Assembly (NCBI GenBank): GCA_004298465.1
Contig: SCRT01000014.1
Location: forward strand, 124,001 to 188,000
From: Nevskiaceae bacterium
Lineage (GTDB): Bacteria; Pseudomonadota; Gammaproteobacteria; Nevskiales; Nevskiaceae
Length of the DNA: 64,000 bases
Direction of reading: 5' to 3'
Shown here: positions 19,354-31,239 of the stretch, piece after piece
Layout: every line of letters starts with the position of its first letter
Numbering within the stretch: position 1 is the first letter of the stretch
The notes under the pieces: model-generated
The model's input: only the letters and a program-made list of their open reading frames with translations
What the model was told of the DNA's origin: nothing
The model's database searches: none
Translations under genes and position numbers: made by a program

Positions 19354-21228
19354 TCAGTCCGCCGCCGTGTGGGCGGCCGGCAGGGCGCCGTCGATCTTCT
19401 GCTGCGGCATGTTCTTGTCGGGCACGGCATTGCTGCCATCCAGCGAGAGCACCATCAGCGTGCCGCCCAGGTTCGTGAAGTCCGGCAGCGAGGCTGTGGC
19501 GTTGACCGCGCCGAGGCCGGCGGTTGGCTTTTTCAGCCCGTTCGTCATGCCAATTGCACCCCAGCCGCCGACACCCGTCAGGATTGCCACGTACTGCTTG
19601 CCATCATGGGTGTAGGTGATGGGGTTGCCCACCACGCCGGACGGCATCTTCATCTGCCACAGCACCTTGCCGGTCTTGGAGTCCACGGCACGGAACCAGC
19701 CAGTGTAGGTGCCGTAGAACGAGACGCCGCCTGCGGTGGTGAGCACGCCGCTCCAGTCCTGGTACAGGTCGTTGATGAACCAGTTGGTCTTGCCGGTCAC
19801 CGGGTCGAAGGAGATCAACCGGCCACCGACGTCGCCATCCTTGTAGCGGTACATGCGCACGATGGCGCCGACGTACGGAAACCCGGCCTTGTATTTCGCG
19901 CTGAAGGCCTGGTAGTCCTCGCAGATGTTGTTGGTCGGCACGATGAACATGCCGGTCGTCGGGTCATAGGCTGCGGGCTGCTGGTCCTTGCCACCCTGCG
20001 ATCCGGGGCAGATGTCCTTCACGTTCACGCCTTCCTTCGTCATCTTGTCCGGGTTCACGACCGGCCGGCCGGTGGCCAGGTCGATCTTCTTCGCCCAGTT
20101 GAGGTTCGGGATGAAGCTGTGGGCGCGCAGCACCTTGCCGGTACGCCGGTCGAGGACGTAGGCAAAGCCGTTGCGGTCGAAATGCGTGAGGGTTGGAATC
20201 GCTTTGCCATCGATGGTGGTGTCGGTCAGGATATTCTCGTTGACACCGTCATAGTCCCAGCCGTCGTGCGGGGTCATCTGGTAGGCCCAGGCCGCCATTC
20301 CGGTATCGGGATTGCGCGCGAAGATCGTCATCGAATACTTGTTGTCGCCGGGACGCGCCGTCGGGTTCCAGGTGCCTGGGTTGCCCGTGCCGTAGTAGAC
20401 GAGGTTCAGTTTCGGGTCGTAGGAATACCAGCCCCAGGTTGTGCCACCGCCCAGTTTCCACTGGTCACCCTTCCAGCTCTTGAGGCTCGAATCCTTGCCG
20501 ACCGGCTTGCCGGTCGCGCCGTCGAGCGTCTTTTTGGGATTGACAAGGAGGTCGTTGTCCGGCCCTTCGCTGTAGGCGCGCCAGACCTGCTTGCCGGTGT
20601 GGATGTTGTAGGCCGTGATGTAGCCACGCACGCCGAATTCGGCGCCCGAGACGCCAGTCAGGACCACGTCATGGATGACGAGCGGCGCCATCGTCATGGT
20701 CTGGCCGATCTTGGGGTTGGCGTTGCGTGCGCTCCACTTCACCGCACCGCTCTTGGCGTCGAACGCGTAGATGCGCCCGTCCAGCAGGTTCGCAAAGATC
20801 ATGCCGTCGCCGTAGGCGACGCCGCGATTGACGACGTCGCAGCACGCCACTGTCGGCGCGAAGTTGTCCTGCGCGATGTCCGACTTCCAGACGATCTTGC
20901 CGACGTTGTCGAGGTTGACTGCGTAGACGTAGTTCGGATAGGAGCTTTCGAAGTACATCATGTCGCCGATCACCAGCGGCTGGCCTTCCTGGCCGCGCAG
21001 CGTGCCGGTGGACATGGTCCAGGCCACCTTGAGGTCCTTGGCGTTGGAGGTGTTGATCTGGTCCAGTGCGCTGTGCCGCGTCACGGCATAGTTGCCGCCC
21101 GGCATCACCCATTGATTCGCGTCCTGCGACATCTCCTCCAGCGACGCCGCGCCCGCCCCGGTGCTGATGGCCAGCAGGCTGGCTGTGCACAGTACGACGG
21201 GAATGCGTCTGATCCAGTTTCCGTTCAT
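19354..21228 (-). CDS. xoxF: PQQ-dependent methanol dehydrogenase, XoxF (lanthanide) type
   Basis: A 624-residue periplasmic quinoprotein with a Sec signal peptide (cut near GAGAA, residues 25-28) and the eight-bladed propeller repeats of the family. The vicinal disulfide that covers PQQ is Cys129-Cys130 (TVACCDVV). Metal ligands by homology are Glu197 (GAEFGVRG), Asn283 (GTGNPGTWNP) and the catalytic Asp325, with an extra Asp327 in WDYDG. That second aspartate marks lanthanide-dependent XoxF enzymes; calcium MxaF enzymes have alanine there. ATG 21228 (MNGNWIRR) gives a clean signal peptide. It is first in a xoxF-xoxJ-xoxG operon behind a sigma-54-type promoter. Confidence 0.95.
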   Translation of the reverse strand: MNGNWIRRIPVVLCTASLLAISTGAGAASLEEMSQDANQWVMPGGNYAVTRHSALDQINTSNAKDLKVAWTMSTGTLRGQEGQPLVIGDMMYFESSYPNYVYAVNLDNVGKIVWKSDIAQDNFAPTVACCDVVNRGVAYGDGMIFANLLDGRIYAFDAKSGAVKWSARNANPKIGQTMTMAPLVIHDVVLTGVSGAEFGVRGYITAYNIHTGKQVWRAYSEGPDNDLLVNPKKTLDGATGKPVGKDSSLKSWKGDQWKLGGGTTWGWYSYDPKLNLVYYGTGNPGTWNPTARPGDNKYSMTIFARNPDTGMAAWAYQMTPHDGWDYDGVNENILTDTTIDGKAIPTLTHFDRNGFAYVLDRRTGKVLRAHSFIPNLNWAKKIDLATGRPVVNPDKMTKEGVNVKDICPGSQGGKDQQPAAYDPTTGMFIVPTNNICEDYQAFSAKYKAGFPYVGAIVRMYRYKDGDVGGRLISFDPVTGKTNWFINDLYQDWSGVLTTAGGVSFYGTYTGWFRAVDSKTGKVLWQMKMPSGVVGNPITYTHDGKQYVAILTGVGGWGAIGMTNGLKKPTAGLGAVNATASLPDFTNLGGTLMVLSLDGSNAVPDKNMPQQKIDGALPAAHTAAD

Positions 21229-21310
21229 CTCTGTCTCCGTTGTGCTTCGCGTTATCAGGCGGTGCACCGGTTATCGTCATGCTTGCCGTCAGCACCAGTA
21301 CCCTTGTTCA

Positions 21311-21326
21311 AGCAATTTGGATGCCA
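21311..21326 (-). promoter_or_regulatory. Sigma-54 (-24/-12) promoter of xoxF
   Basis: Reading the minus strand, TGGCAT, 5 bp, then TTGCT match the -24/-12 consensus TGGCAC-N5-TTGCW at all but one conserved base, with exact GG-N10-GC spacing. It points towards xoxF, placing the start site near 21300 with an about 70-nt leader. The 343 bp between fdhD and xoxF contain no gene. A sigma-54 activator gene of AcoR type heads the same island at 27986-29980. Confidence 0.65.
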
Positions 21327-21400
21327 AATCGCGCGATCCGTGTTTTCGGCAGGCGGTACGGTGGTATGGGGCAGGATGAAGTGCGCCGGGCTCCTGGGTA

Positions 21401-21451
21401 GGTGCACCACTTCCGTTACAAGGTGTCACGAAAATGGGGCACTTGTGTGCC
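21401..21451. promoter_or_regulatory. Inverted repeats upstream of the xoxF promoter
   Basis: A perfect palindrome GGTGCACC lies at 21401-21408, and GGCAC-TTGT-GTGCC, a perfect 5-bp inverted repeat, at 21438-21451, about 75-140 bp upstream of the sigma-54 element, where enhancer sites are expected. A second copy of GGTGCACC is at 21261-21268, downstream of the promoter. They are candidate activator-binding sites by position only. Confidence 0.4.
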
Positions 21452-21571
21452 GCGGAAGGTCGTCTGGTACAGGCTCGCTGTCGGCCTGGCCCAGAGATTC
21501 AGCAGTGGCCGTGCAGCGGAATTGGCGAGGCGGAAAGAGTGCTCGCAACTGGGAGGCAGGCGAGGGACCGG

Positions 21572-22426
21572 CTACACGTCTGGTCGTGCCGCGTCCGCTG
21601 TTTCGCAGCGGATACGCTCTGCAGCAGAGTAGATGTTGCAGCTCCTACCGCGCAGGAAACCGACGAGCGTGACGCCGAATTCCAGGGCCAGGCGTACGGC
21701 GTAGCTGCTCGGGGCGGAGATGGCGCAGACGATCGGGATGCGCGCCATGATGCACTTCTGCAGCAGCTCGAAACTCGCACGGCCACTCAGGACCACGATG
21801 TGATCGTGCAAGGGCAGGCGATCGTTCAGAAGCGCCCAGCCGTTCAGCTTGTCCAGCGCGTTGTGACGGCCGATGTCCTCGCGGACGGCCAGCAGGTCGC
21901 CGGTCGCGGTGAACAGGGCTGCGGCATGCAGCCCGCCGGTGCTGTGGAAGACGGCTTGGGTGGCTCGTAGCTTGTCGGGTAGGCCGTACAGGGTCTTGAC
22001 CGGCACCTGTGGACCGGGCGGCAGGGGCGGCAGGGCGCGCATCGGTTCGAGGTTCAGCTTGTCCTTGCCGCACACGCCGCAGGCGCTGCTGGTCAGCGAG
22101 GAACGTTCAAGCAACGCGCGCTTGTGTGCATCCATGGTGCGCAGGCGTATCGCCACGAAATTCGCCGACAGCTGCCTGAGGGTATCGACGTCGTCGTGGG
22201 TGTGGATCACGCCTTCGCTGAGTAGCAGGCCGGCGGCAAGCTCCCGGTCGGCCCCCGGCGTGCGCATGGTGATGACCGGCGCGGCGCCCGCGACGACGAT
22301 GTCCAGCGCCGCTTCGGTGGCGACACGGTCATCGCAGGGCAGGGCGCGCCCGTCGTTGACGCGCAGCAGACGAATGTTCTGGCAGGGCGCGGGTGGTGGC
22401 TGCGTCCGTGGGTCCGCCGGTTCCAT
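21572..22426 (-). CDS. fdhD: Formate dehydrogenase sulfurtransferase FdhD
   Basis: A 284-residue cytoplasmic protein that passes sulfur from a cysteine desulfurase to the molybdenum cofactor of formate dehydrogenase. The functional CXXC is in SACGVCGKDKL. Other family blocks are REDIGRHNALDKLNGWAL and VLSGRASFELLQK, with APSSYAVRLA near the C-terminus. It is the last gene of the formate dehydrogenase unit, 30 bp after the DUF1641 gene. The start at ATG 22426 precedes a short proline-rich leader that is probably flexible. Confidence 0.95.
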   Translation of the reverse strand: MEPADPRTQPPPAPCQNIRLLRVNDGRALPCDDRVATEAALDIVVAGAAPVITMRTPGADRELAAGLLLSEGVIHTHDDVDTLRQLSANFVAIRLRTMDAHKRALLERSSLTSSACGVCGKDKLNLEPMRALPPLPPGPQVPVKTLYGLPDKLRATQAVFHSTGGLHAAALFTATGDLLAVREDIGRHNALDKLNGWALLNDRLPLHDHIVVLSGRASFELLQKCIMARIPIVCAISAPSSYAVRLALEFGVTLVGFLRGRSCNIYSAAERIRCETADAARPDV

Positions 22427-22456
22427 GGCCGGGTATGCCTTGCCTGCGAAGGCCGT

Positions 22457-22957
22457 TCAGGCGTGTGGCGGCGGGGCGGCGAAGCCGGCCGTCGCGGTGA
22501 AGGCGGAGATCGGGCTTTCGGCCTGGGCGTCGAGCCCTTTGCCGAATACCCGGATGGCTTCAATGACCGGTGCCAGTGCGCGCCACAGCGTTTCATCCTT
22601 CAGGAGCCGATAGAGGCCGAGGATGCCGGGTGCAGCGCGATGGGTGTCGTCCGGAGCGGAACTTGCCACGCTTTCCAGGCTGCCGTGCAGCGCAGACAGC
22701 AGTTTGTAGAGCTGCGTCGGGTCGATGCGCGACAACAGCATCGCGAACACCGCGATGTTCTGGATGGCACGGCCGGTGCCGGGCTTGCCGAGGCCGTTGG
22801 CAAGGATCTGCAGCCATTCGGTATTCGTGGCCACCAGGTCGTTGGCCAGGCGCAGCACGCCGTGCTCGTGCAGCGTCCGGATCAGCGTTTCCAGTTCTGC
22901 ACGCGCCGCGCCGCTGGTGTCGACAGGCGTGGGCGTGAACTCGATGGGTTGTGCCAT
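22457..22957 (-). CDS. DUF1641 family protein, formate dehydrogenase-associated
   Basis: A 166-residue soluble, mostly helical protein. It matches the DUF1641 family (B. subtilis YrhD type), with LANGLGKPGTGRAIQNIAVFAMLLSRIDP spanning about residues 54-82 and GLYRLLKDETLWRALAPVIE following. Members lie next to a single-chain formate dehydrogenase and fdhD, exactly as here (37 bp after the dehydrogenase gene, 30 bp before fdhD). The role is not established; a small accessory subunit or maturation factor is plausible. Confidence 0.8.
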   Translation of the reverse strand: MAQPIEFTPTPVDTSGAARAELETLIRTLHEHGVLRLANDLVATNTEWLQILANGLGKPGTGRAIQNIAVFAMLLSRIDPTQLYKLLSALHGSLESVASSAPDDTHRAAPGILGLYRLLKDETLWRALAPVIEAIRVFGKGLDAQAESPISAFTATAGFAAPPPHA

Positions 22958-22994
22958 GGTGAACCTCGAAAAATCGGTGTGGGCGCAGCGGCGT

Positions 22995-25979
<2,985 letters not shown>

Positions 25980-26006
25980 GGTGTTCCCCGTTTTTGATGC
26001 GCTCGG

Positions 26007-26033
26007 ACTATCACGCGTCCGGTGGGTTGTCAA
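26007..26033 (-). promoter_or_regulatory. Candidate sigma-70 promoter of the formate dehydrogenase unit
   Basis: On the minus strand a perfect -35 (TTGACA, 26033-26028) is followed after 15 bp by GATAGT (26012-26007, 4 of 6 to the -10 consensus), about 28 bp before ATG 25979. The spacer is shorter than ideal. It would let the dehydrogenase, DUF1641 and fdhD genes be expressed apart from moeA. Confidence 0.4.
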
Positions 26034-26056
26034 TGCTGGATAGGTGGTTTCCGCCT

Positions 26057-27325
26057 TTACACGAACGCGGCGAACGGCTCGACGCGCACCAGTGCGCCGG
26101 CGGCTACGGGGCCGCTGTCCTCGGGGAGTACGATGAAACAGTTGGCCAGGCTCATGGAGCGCAGGATGCCTGAACCCTCCGGTGCGGCGAGGCGGACGCT
26201 GAAGGTGCCCGTCGGGTCCGCTTCCAGGCAGCCGCGGTGGAATTCGCAGCGGCCGCGCGCCTTGCCGAGTGCATCGCGTGTCGGCACGGTCAGTGCCAGG
26301 GGCAGGCGGGGTTCCGCCCCCGACAGGAAATCCAGTGCCGGCTGCACGATGCGGTAGTAGGTCACCAGCGCCGACACCGGGTTCCCCGGCAAGCCGAAAA
26401 ACGCGGCCCCGGAGTCGAGCCGGCCAAAGGCGATCGGCCGGCCGGGTTTCATCCGTACTTCCCAGAAGCCGATCCTGCCGACTTGGGCCAGCGCCGCTTT
26501 CACGTGGTCCGCCACGCCGACAGACACGCCGCCGCTGGTGATCACCACGTCCGCTCCGGCCGCAGCGTCTTGCAGTGCCATGCGCAGGGCGGCCGGATCG
26601 TCGCGCACGATGCCAAAATCCAGCACTTCGGCGCCCAGGCGCGCCAGTGCTCCATGAAACGTGCAGCGGTTGCTGTCGTAGATTTCGCCAGCGCCCAGCG
26701 GCTCGCCCGGTGGGCGCAGTTCATCGCCCGTCGAGAACAGCGCCACGCGCAGGCGACGAAACACCAGCACCTCGGTGATGCCCAGCGAAGCAAGGATGCC
26801 GAGATCCGCCGGCGCCAGGCGCCGTCCCGCGTGCAATACCGTCGCGCCGGCGGCGACGTTTTCGCCGGCGCGACGCACGTGCTGGCCGGTGTGATGGCCG
26901 GCCGTGATGTGCACGCGGGCCCCGTGCACCGTTACTTCCTCCTGGACCACGACGGTGTCGGCGCCGTGCGGCAGGGCGCCGCCCGTCGTGATGCGGATAC
27001 ACTCACCGGCGCCGACTTCGCCGGCAAAAGGGTGACCGGCCAGTGCGCTGCCGGCAAGGTGAAAGGTTCCGGTGCCGGCCGTGGGCAGGTCCGCGCCGCG
27101 CACGGCGTAACCGTCCATCGCCGAACTCGTGTGTGCCGGGACGTTCCCAGTGGCGACGACATCGGCACCGAGCACGCGGCCCAGGGCTTGTCGTACCGTC
27201 ACACGTTCCTGCTTCGTGCAGGGTTGCAGGGTGGCCAGAATGCGTGTCAGCGCGTCCTTGATCCGCAGCGGTCCGGGGCCGCCGTGTCCGCGCCCGCCCT
27301 GCGCATGATCCGTTCCAGTATCCAT
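26057..27325 (-). CDS. moeA: Molybdopterin molybdenumtransferase
   Basis: A 422-residue enzyme that inserts molybdate into adenylylated molybdopterin. Family motifs include PAHTSSAMDGYAVRG, RITTGGALPHGADTVV, SVGVADHV and the metal-insertion region MKPGRPIAFG..GLPGNPVSALV. ATG 27325 lies 19 bp after the mobA stop; ATG 27385 would add 20 residues and overlap mobA by 41 bp. It sits between mobA and the formate dehydrogenase, whose bis-MGD cofactor requires both proteins. Confidence 0.93.
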   Translation of the reverse strand: MDTGTDHAQGGRGHGGPGPLRIKDALTRILATLQPCTKQERVTVRQALGRVLGADVVATGNVPAHTSSAMDGYAVRGADLPTAGTGTFHLAGSALAGHPFAGEVGAGECIRITTGGALPHGADTVVVQEEVTVHGARVHITAGHHTGQHVRRAGENVAAGATVLHAGRRLAPADLGILASLGITEVLVFRRLRVALFSTGDELRPPGEPLGAGEIYDSNRCTFHGALARLGAEVLDFGIVRDDPAALRMALQDAAAGADVVITSGGVSVGVADHVKAALAQVGRIGFWEVRMKPGRPIAFGRLDSGAAFFGLPGNPVSALVTYYRIVQPALDFLSGAEPRLPLALTVPTRDALGKARGRCEFHRGCLEADPTGTFSVRLAAPEGSGILRSMSLANCFIVLPEDSGPVAAGALVRVEPFAAFV

Positions 27326-27344
27326 GTCGTTTTCGATGTGCACC

Positions 27345-27935
27345 TCACGCGGGATGCGGCCCGCCGGCCTGCGTGGCGAATCCATCGCGTTGCGATGGCG
27401 AGTTGATGTTCAGGAAGGCCTGCGGACAGTCCGAGAAATCCACGCAGACCGTGCGCTGGCTCGCATACCAGCGTGCGACTTTCCGTTCCCCTTTCGCAAG
27501 CGCGGCCTCCAGCGCCGGCCTCAATCGGCAGCGCAGCAGGGCAAACGTCGGTTCCATGCGTGCACCGTCGTGCGCCACGCCGATGTCGGCGCCAGCCGTG
27601 GAGACTGCGCGCCACAGCCGTGGCCCGAGACCAGTTGGCAAGCGCGGACTGTCGCAGGGCGCGATCAGCAGCCAGGCTGCAGGAGTGGCCGCCATCAGGC
27701 TGGCGATGCCGGCCAGCGGTCCGGCGAAATCGGGGAGTTGATCGCGTACCACAAGCAGGCCGTAGCGGGCGTAGTGCGGAATGTTGCGATTGGCGCTGAT
27801 GAGCAGGGTCCCGGCCTGTCCGCGCAGGGCTTCGATGGCGTATTCGACCATCGGCCGCCCGCACAACTCGGCAAGCCCCTTGTCGATGCCGCCCATGCGT
27901 CGTGCGCAGCCGCCGGCCAGAATGCCAGCCGCCAC
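27345..27935 (-). CDS. mobA: Molybdenum cofactor guanylyltransferase
   Basis: A 196-residue nucleotidyltransferase that turns Mo-molybdopterin into the guanine dinucleotide form. The signature AAGILAGGCARRMGGIDKGL gives the GTP-binding loop and lysine; VVRDQLPDFAGPLAGIASLM and APCDSPRLPTGL are further family blocks. The start is most likely GTG 27935, one residue before the signature; the frame is open far upstream but would run inside the regulator gene. It lies 50 bp after the sigma-54 activator gene and just before moeA. Confidence 0.88.
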   Translation of the reverse strand: MAAGILAGGCARRMGGIDKGLAELCGRPMVEYAIEALRGQAGTLLISANRNIPHYARYGLLVVRDQLPDFAGPLAGIASLMAATPAAWLLIAPCDSPRLPTGLGPRLWRAVSTAGADIGVAHDGARMEPTFALLRCRLRPALEAALAKGERKVARWYASQRTVCVDFSDCPQAFLNINSPSQRDGFATQAGGPHPA

Positions 27936-27985
27936 GCGCTCGCGTGGGTAAGGCGCAGCTTCGCGGGCCTCGCCGGGCGTTGCGC

Positions 27986-29980
27986 TCAAGGGGCCGGAAG
28001 CAGGTGCTGGATGGCGTGCTTGCGCATCTTCCGATAGAGCGTGTTGCGGCTCAGGCCCAGGGCCTGGGCAGTGCGGCTCACGTTGTCGCCGTGTTCGTTC
28101 AGCGCACGGATCAAGGCCGAGCGTTCGGCGTCGCGGAGCGGGTCGTCGGTACTCGATGCAGTTCCCGGACGAGCGCGCGAGGTACCGCCTTCGACGACTT
28201 CCTGCGGCAGGTTGGGGACCTTGATGAGCCCGTTGCGGCACAGGGCGGCTGCCGTGCGCAGCGTGTTGCGCAGCTGCCGGATGTTGCCTGGCCAGTGATA
28301 GGCGAGCAGCTTGTCCAGTGCGGGCGGCGAGATGCGGATGGGGACGCCGTTGGATTCTTCCGCCAAGATCGCGTGGATCAGGTCGGTCTTGTCCTGGCGT
28401 TCGCGCAGCGGAGGCAGTTCCAGCGTCATGCCCGCCAGCCGGTAATAGAGATCCTCCCGAAACTGCTGGGCGGCGATCATTTCCCGCAGGTCATGGTGAG
28501 AGGCGCTGATGAGGTGCAGATCCACCGCAACGGGCTGGTCCGACCCCACCGGCGTGATTTCACGCGCCTCGATGGCGCGCAGCAGGCGCGCCTGCAGAAG
28601 CAGCGGCATGTCGCCGATCTCGTCGAGGAACAGGGTTCCGCCACTGGACTGCAGCAGCCGCCCGGTGCGGCCTTCCTTCGCGGCGCCGGTGAATGCCCCG
28701 GCGCGGTAGCCGAACAGTTCACTTTCGATGAGGTTTTCGGGAATCGCTGCGCAGTTCACGACCACGAACGCCTTGTCCGACCATGGGCTGTGGTCGTGCA
28801 GCGTGTGCGCGAACACATCCTTTCCGGTGCCGGTTTCACCGTGCAGGAGAATCGGCACCTGCTTGGCGAACAACTGGTGCCCGCAGGCCAGGTTGCGGCG
28901 CATCTTCGCGTCTGCCGCGATGGCGCAGCTGGTGTCGCCGGTGAAGGGGGTGCCGCCGCGGGCCACGGGCACGGGGCGGCCGTTGGTCTGGGCGTGTGCC
29001 GGTGGGCGGACCAGCGCGAAGAAGCGCCGGCCGCGGCTGACGCCGCGCACCGGCCAGATGCTGGAAGGGTTGACCGTGGCGCGTTCGTGAAGACTTTCAA
29101 GGTCGAAGGCGAACAACGTGTCGATCGCCCTGCCGACCAGTTGTTCCCGGGTATTGCCAAGTTGCAGCACGGCGCTGTCGTTGGCGGCAACGATCCGGCC
29201 GCCGGCGTCGACGGCCAGCAGCGCCTCCTGGAGCAGGCCGACGAATTCCGGCCGGCTGTGGAAGCGCAGGATCCAGTGGTCCGGGCACTGCGTGAGAAAC
29301 TGCCAGCGGGAAATGATGCGTGCCGACATGCTGACCAGCGCCATCGTGTGGCGTTCCAGCGCGCTGGTGCCGCCGCGATTCACGGAGGAGGCGTCGAGCG
29401 CGCCGATGACGCGGCCGTCGATGTCCACGATCGGCGCCCCGGAACACGACAGGCAGGTGTTGTAGTCGCGGAAATGTTCCTCGTGGTGGACGACAATGGC
29501 CTTCCTTTCTGCCAGGCAGGTGCCGATCCCGTTCGTGCCTTCCGTGCGCTCGTCCCACACCGCTCCGGGGCACAGGCCGGAGTTGCGGAAGGTGTCGCGC
29601 AGCGACGGGTCCGTCATTGTGCTTAGCACCGTGCCATCGGCGTCCGCGAGCGCCGCCACGTAGCCGGTGCCGGCGATCAGTTCGTAGAGGTTTTCCAGCT
29701 CGCGCAGCGCCACGTTCATCAGCGCACCCCAGCGCTGCTGCCGATCGCGCAGTTCGGTGCGCGTCAGCACCTGCGTCTGGCGCAGCGTATGAGGCTCGAT
29801 GCCGAAATCAAACACGCAGCGCTGCCATGAGCGCGTGACAGCAGAAACCGGGGTGTTGCACTTTCCGCTCTGTGCAACCGAAACCGTCTGCATGATGCGT
29901 GCTGCATGGCTGGAGTACGAGAATACGGGGGAGCCGGGCTGGCTTTCGCCCCATGCGTTCGATAGCGAATCATCGGACAT
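27986..29980 (-). CDS. Sigma-54-dependent activator, AcoR type
   Basis: A 664-residue enhancer-binding protein. The N-terminal AcoR-type GAF domain lies at about 80-235 ([18 protein letters not shown]), then a PAS-like region (about 245-330), and the AAA+ domain (about 355-590) with Walker A GETGTGKD, the sigma-54 contact motif GAFTGA and Walker [12 protein letters not shown]. The C-terminus carries a Fis-type helix-turn-helix ([20 protein letters not shown]). It heads the C1 island, and xoxF has a matching -24/-12 promoter, so it probably switches on methanol oxidation in response to a small molecule. The effector is unknown. Confidence 0.92.
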   Translation of the reverse strand: MSDDSLSNAWGESQPGSPVFSYSSHAARIMQTVSVAQSGKCNTPVSAVTRSWQRCVFDFGIEPHTLRQTQVLTRTELRDRQQRWGALMNVALRELENLYELIAGTGYVAALADADGTVLSTMTDPSLRDTFRNSGLCPGAVWDERTEGTNGIGTCLAERKAIVVHHEEHFRDYNTCLSCSGAPIVDIDGRVIGALDASSVNRGGTSALERHTMALVSMSARIISRWQFLTQCPDHWILRFHSRPEFVGLLQEALLAVDAGGRIVAANDSAVLQLGNTREQLVGRAIDTLFAFDLESLHERATVNPSSIWPVRGVSRGRRFFALVRPPAHAQTNGRPVPVARGGTPFTGDTSCAIAADAKMRRNLACGHQLFAKQVPILLHGETGTGKDVFAHTLHDHSPWSDKAFVVVNCAAIPENLIESELFGYRAGAFTGAAKEGRTGRLLQSSGGTLFLDEIGDMPLLLQARLLRAIEAREITPVGSDQPVAVDLHLISASHHDLREMIAAQQFREDLYYRLAGMTLELPPLRERQDKTDLIHAILAEESNGVPIRISPPALDKLLAYHWPGNIRQLRNTLRTAAALCRNGLIKVPNLPQEVVEGGTSRARPGTASSTDDPLRDAERSALIRALNEHGDNVSRTAQALGLSRNTLYRKMRKHAIQHLLPAP

Positions 29981-30116
29981 TGTCTAATCCCCCAGCCGCC
30001 ACACGGTGCCGGCTTTGTCCAGCCCGCAGCCATGCCCGCAGTGTCGTTGTTTGGGCGCGCGAGTGCAAATGACCGCGGCGTCCACGCCGCTGCCGGGGTT
30101 GCCACGGTCGCAACAG

Positions 30117-30137
30117 GGCTCCGGAAAGTCCGGAGCC
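30117..30137. terminator. Perfect hairpin without T run
   Basis: GGCTCCGGA at 30117-30125 pairs perfectly with 30129-30137 over a 3-nt loop. It lies 32 bp past the stop of the beta-barrel gene (minus strand) and before the activator gene. Neither side has a T run, so it may end the barrel transcript only weakly or work with Rho. Confidence 0.4.
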
Positions 30138-30168
30138 GGTGTCACGGGGGCACGGGGCGTATTCGGGT

Positions 30169-31182
30169 TTACCCAGGTTTTCCCGCAACGGGAATGTAGA
30201 ACAATACCCAGAACAAGTCGCCCTGCACGGCATTGCGGGTACGCATTGCGTGCTGCCATTTGGCGATCAGCGTCGTGCCGGAGGCGAGCGTGTAGGTGGC
30301 CTGCGGGCCGACGGCGATCTGTTCGAGCTTGTGGTGCGGGAACGACTGGCCGTCGACATGATCGTTCTCGAATTGATGCAGGTAATAGCCGCCAGCGCCA
30401 ATGCCGAGGCGTGGCAATCCGGAGAACGGCCAGGCCGTCACGCCGAGTTCAGTGCCGGCCACATTGCCGGAGCGGTAGTCGGTACGGTGATTCGTGACGT
30501 TGAAGCCGACGTAGGTTTCGGAGTCGATTTGCAGAGTGGGCACCGGGTTCCAGGTGAATGCCGTCTCGAAGATGCCGGTGCCGTAGTTCGCGTGGGTGGC
30601 GGCGTTGGCCAGAAACTGCGGATTCGGTGCGCCGTGAGGAGGCGGGTCGGTGTTTCCACGGGGTTCGTAATGGCCGATCGGGAACCAGTAGTTGATGCCG
30701 GACATCCACTTCACGGTGCCTCCGCCCCGGGGGTGGAAGGTGCGGGAGACCATGAAAGGTTCGATGTTGAGCGCGCTCAGGTCAGCGTCGTGGTCGCGGA
30801 TGCCGTTGAAATTCGTGCGGGCGTAGGCGATCAGGTAATTCGCGGTGCTCGTCAGGTGCAGGCCGTGCCATTCGAAATCCCAGGTGTGCATGAGCCGGCC
30901 GGCATGGCCGGCCAGGTCCAGGTGCAGATGGCCGATCGCGTCGCCGGAATCCCCGTGCAGGCTGGTGCCCCGCAGCCAGGCGACATAGCCCATGAACGCG
31001 GTGCTGCCTGGTTCGGGCATCACGGCGGGAGCGAACGTGAACGCCCCGCTTTTCAGGTTGCGGCTGCCGCCTTCGCTGGCGATGGCGGGCGACAGGGCCG
31101 TGGCGATGACGGCGCCCAGGGCCGTGATCCAGTGCAATCGGTGCGTGCGGCATACGCACGCCTCCTCTCCAGTGCCGAGCAT
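30169..31182 (-). CDS. Outer-membrane beta-barrel protein, Phenol_MetA_deg (SphA-like) family
   Basis: A 337-residue exported protein with a signal peptide (cut near AIASEGG, about residue 36) and alternating aromatic strands typical of outer-membrane barrels. The architecture and blocks such as GHLHLDLAGHAG, GTVKWMSGINYWFPIG, GTGIFETAFTWNP and FSGLPRLGIGAGGYYLHQFE fit the transporter-like family annotated with meta-pathway phenol degradation. The last strand ends WVLFYIPVAGKPG. Such barrels often lie by catabolic operons and are presumed to take up hydrophobic or small organic compounds. The substrate here is unknown; proximity to methanol oxidation may be coincidental. Confidence 0.75.
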   Translation of the reverse strand: MLGTGEEACVCRTHRLHWITALGAVIATALSPAIASEGGSRNLKSGAFTFAPAVMPEPGSTAFMGYVAWLRGTSLHGDSGDAIGHLHLDLAGHAGRLMHTWDFEWHGLHLTSTANYLIAYARTNFNGIRDHDADLSALNIEPFMVSRTFHPRGGGTVKWMSGINYWFPIGHYEPRGNTDPPPHGAPNPQFLANAATHANYGTGIFETAFTWNPVPTLQIDSETYVGFNVTNHRTDYRSGNVAGTELGVTAWPFSGLPRLGIGAGGYYLHQFENDHVDGQSFPHHKLEQIAVGPQATYTLASGTTLIAKWQHAMRTRNAVQGDLFWVLFYIPVAGKPG

Positions 31183-31239
31183 GGCGTTCTCCTCCGGAAT
31201 CTTGTTATGGGTGCGTCACGTACGGTGACTCCCGGATTA

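Noticed and set aside
19249-21672. An 807-codon open frame antisense to xoxF
   Set aside because: Same shadow effect; no start signal and no recognisable motif, while the minus strand encodes a complete quinoprotein.
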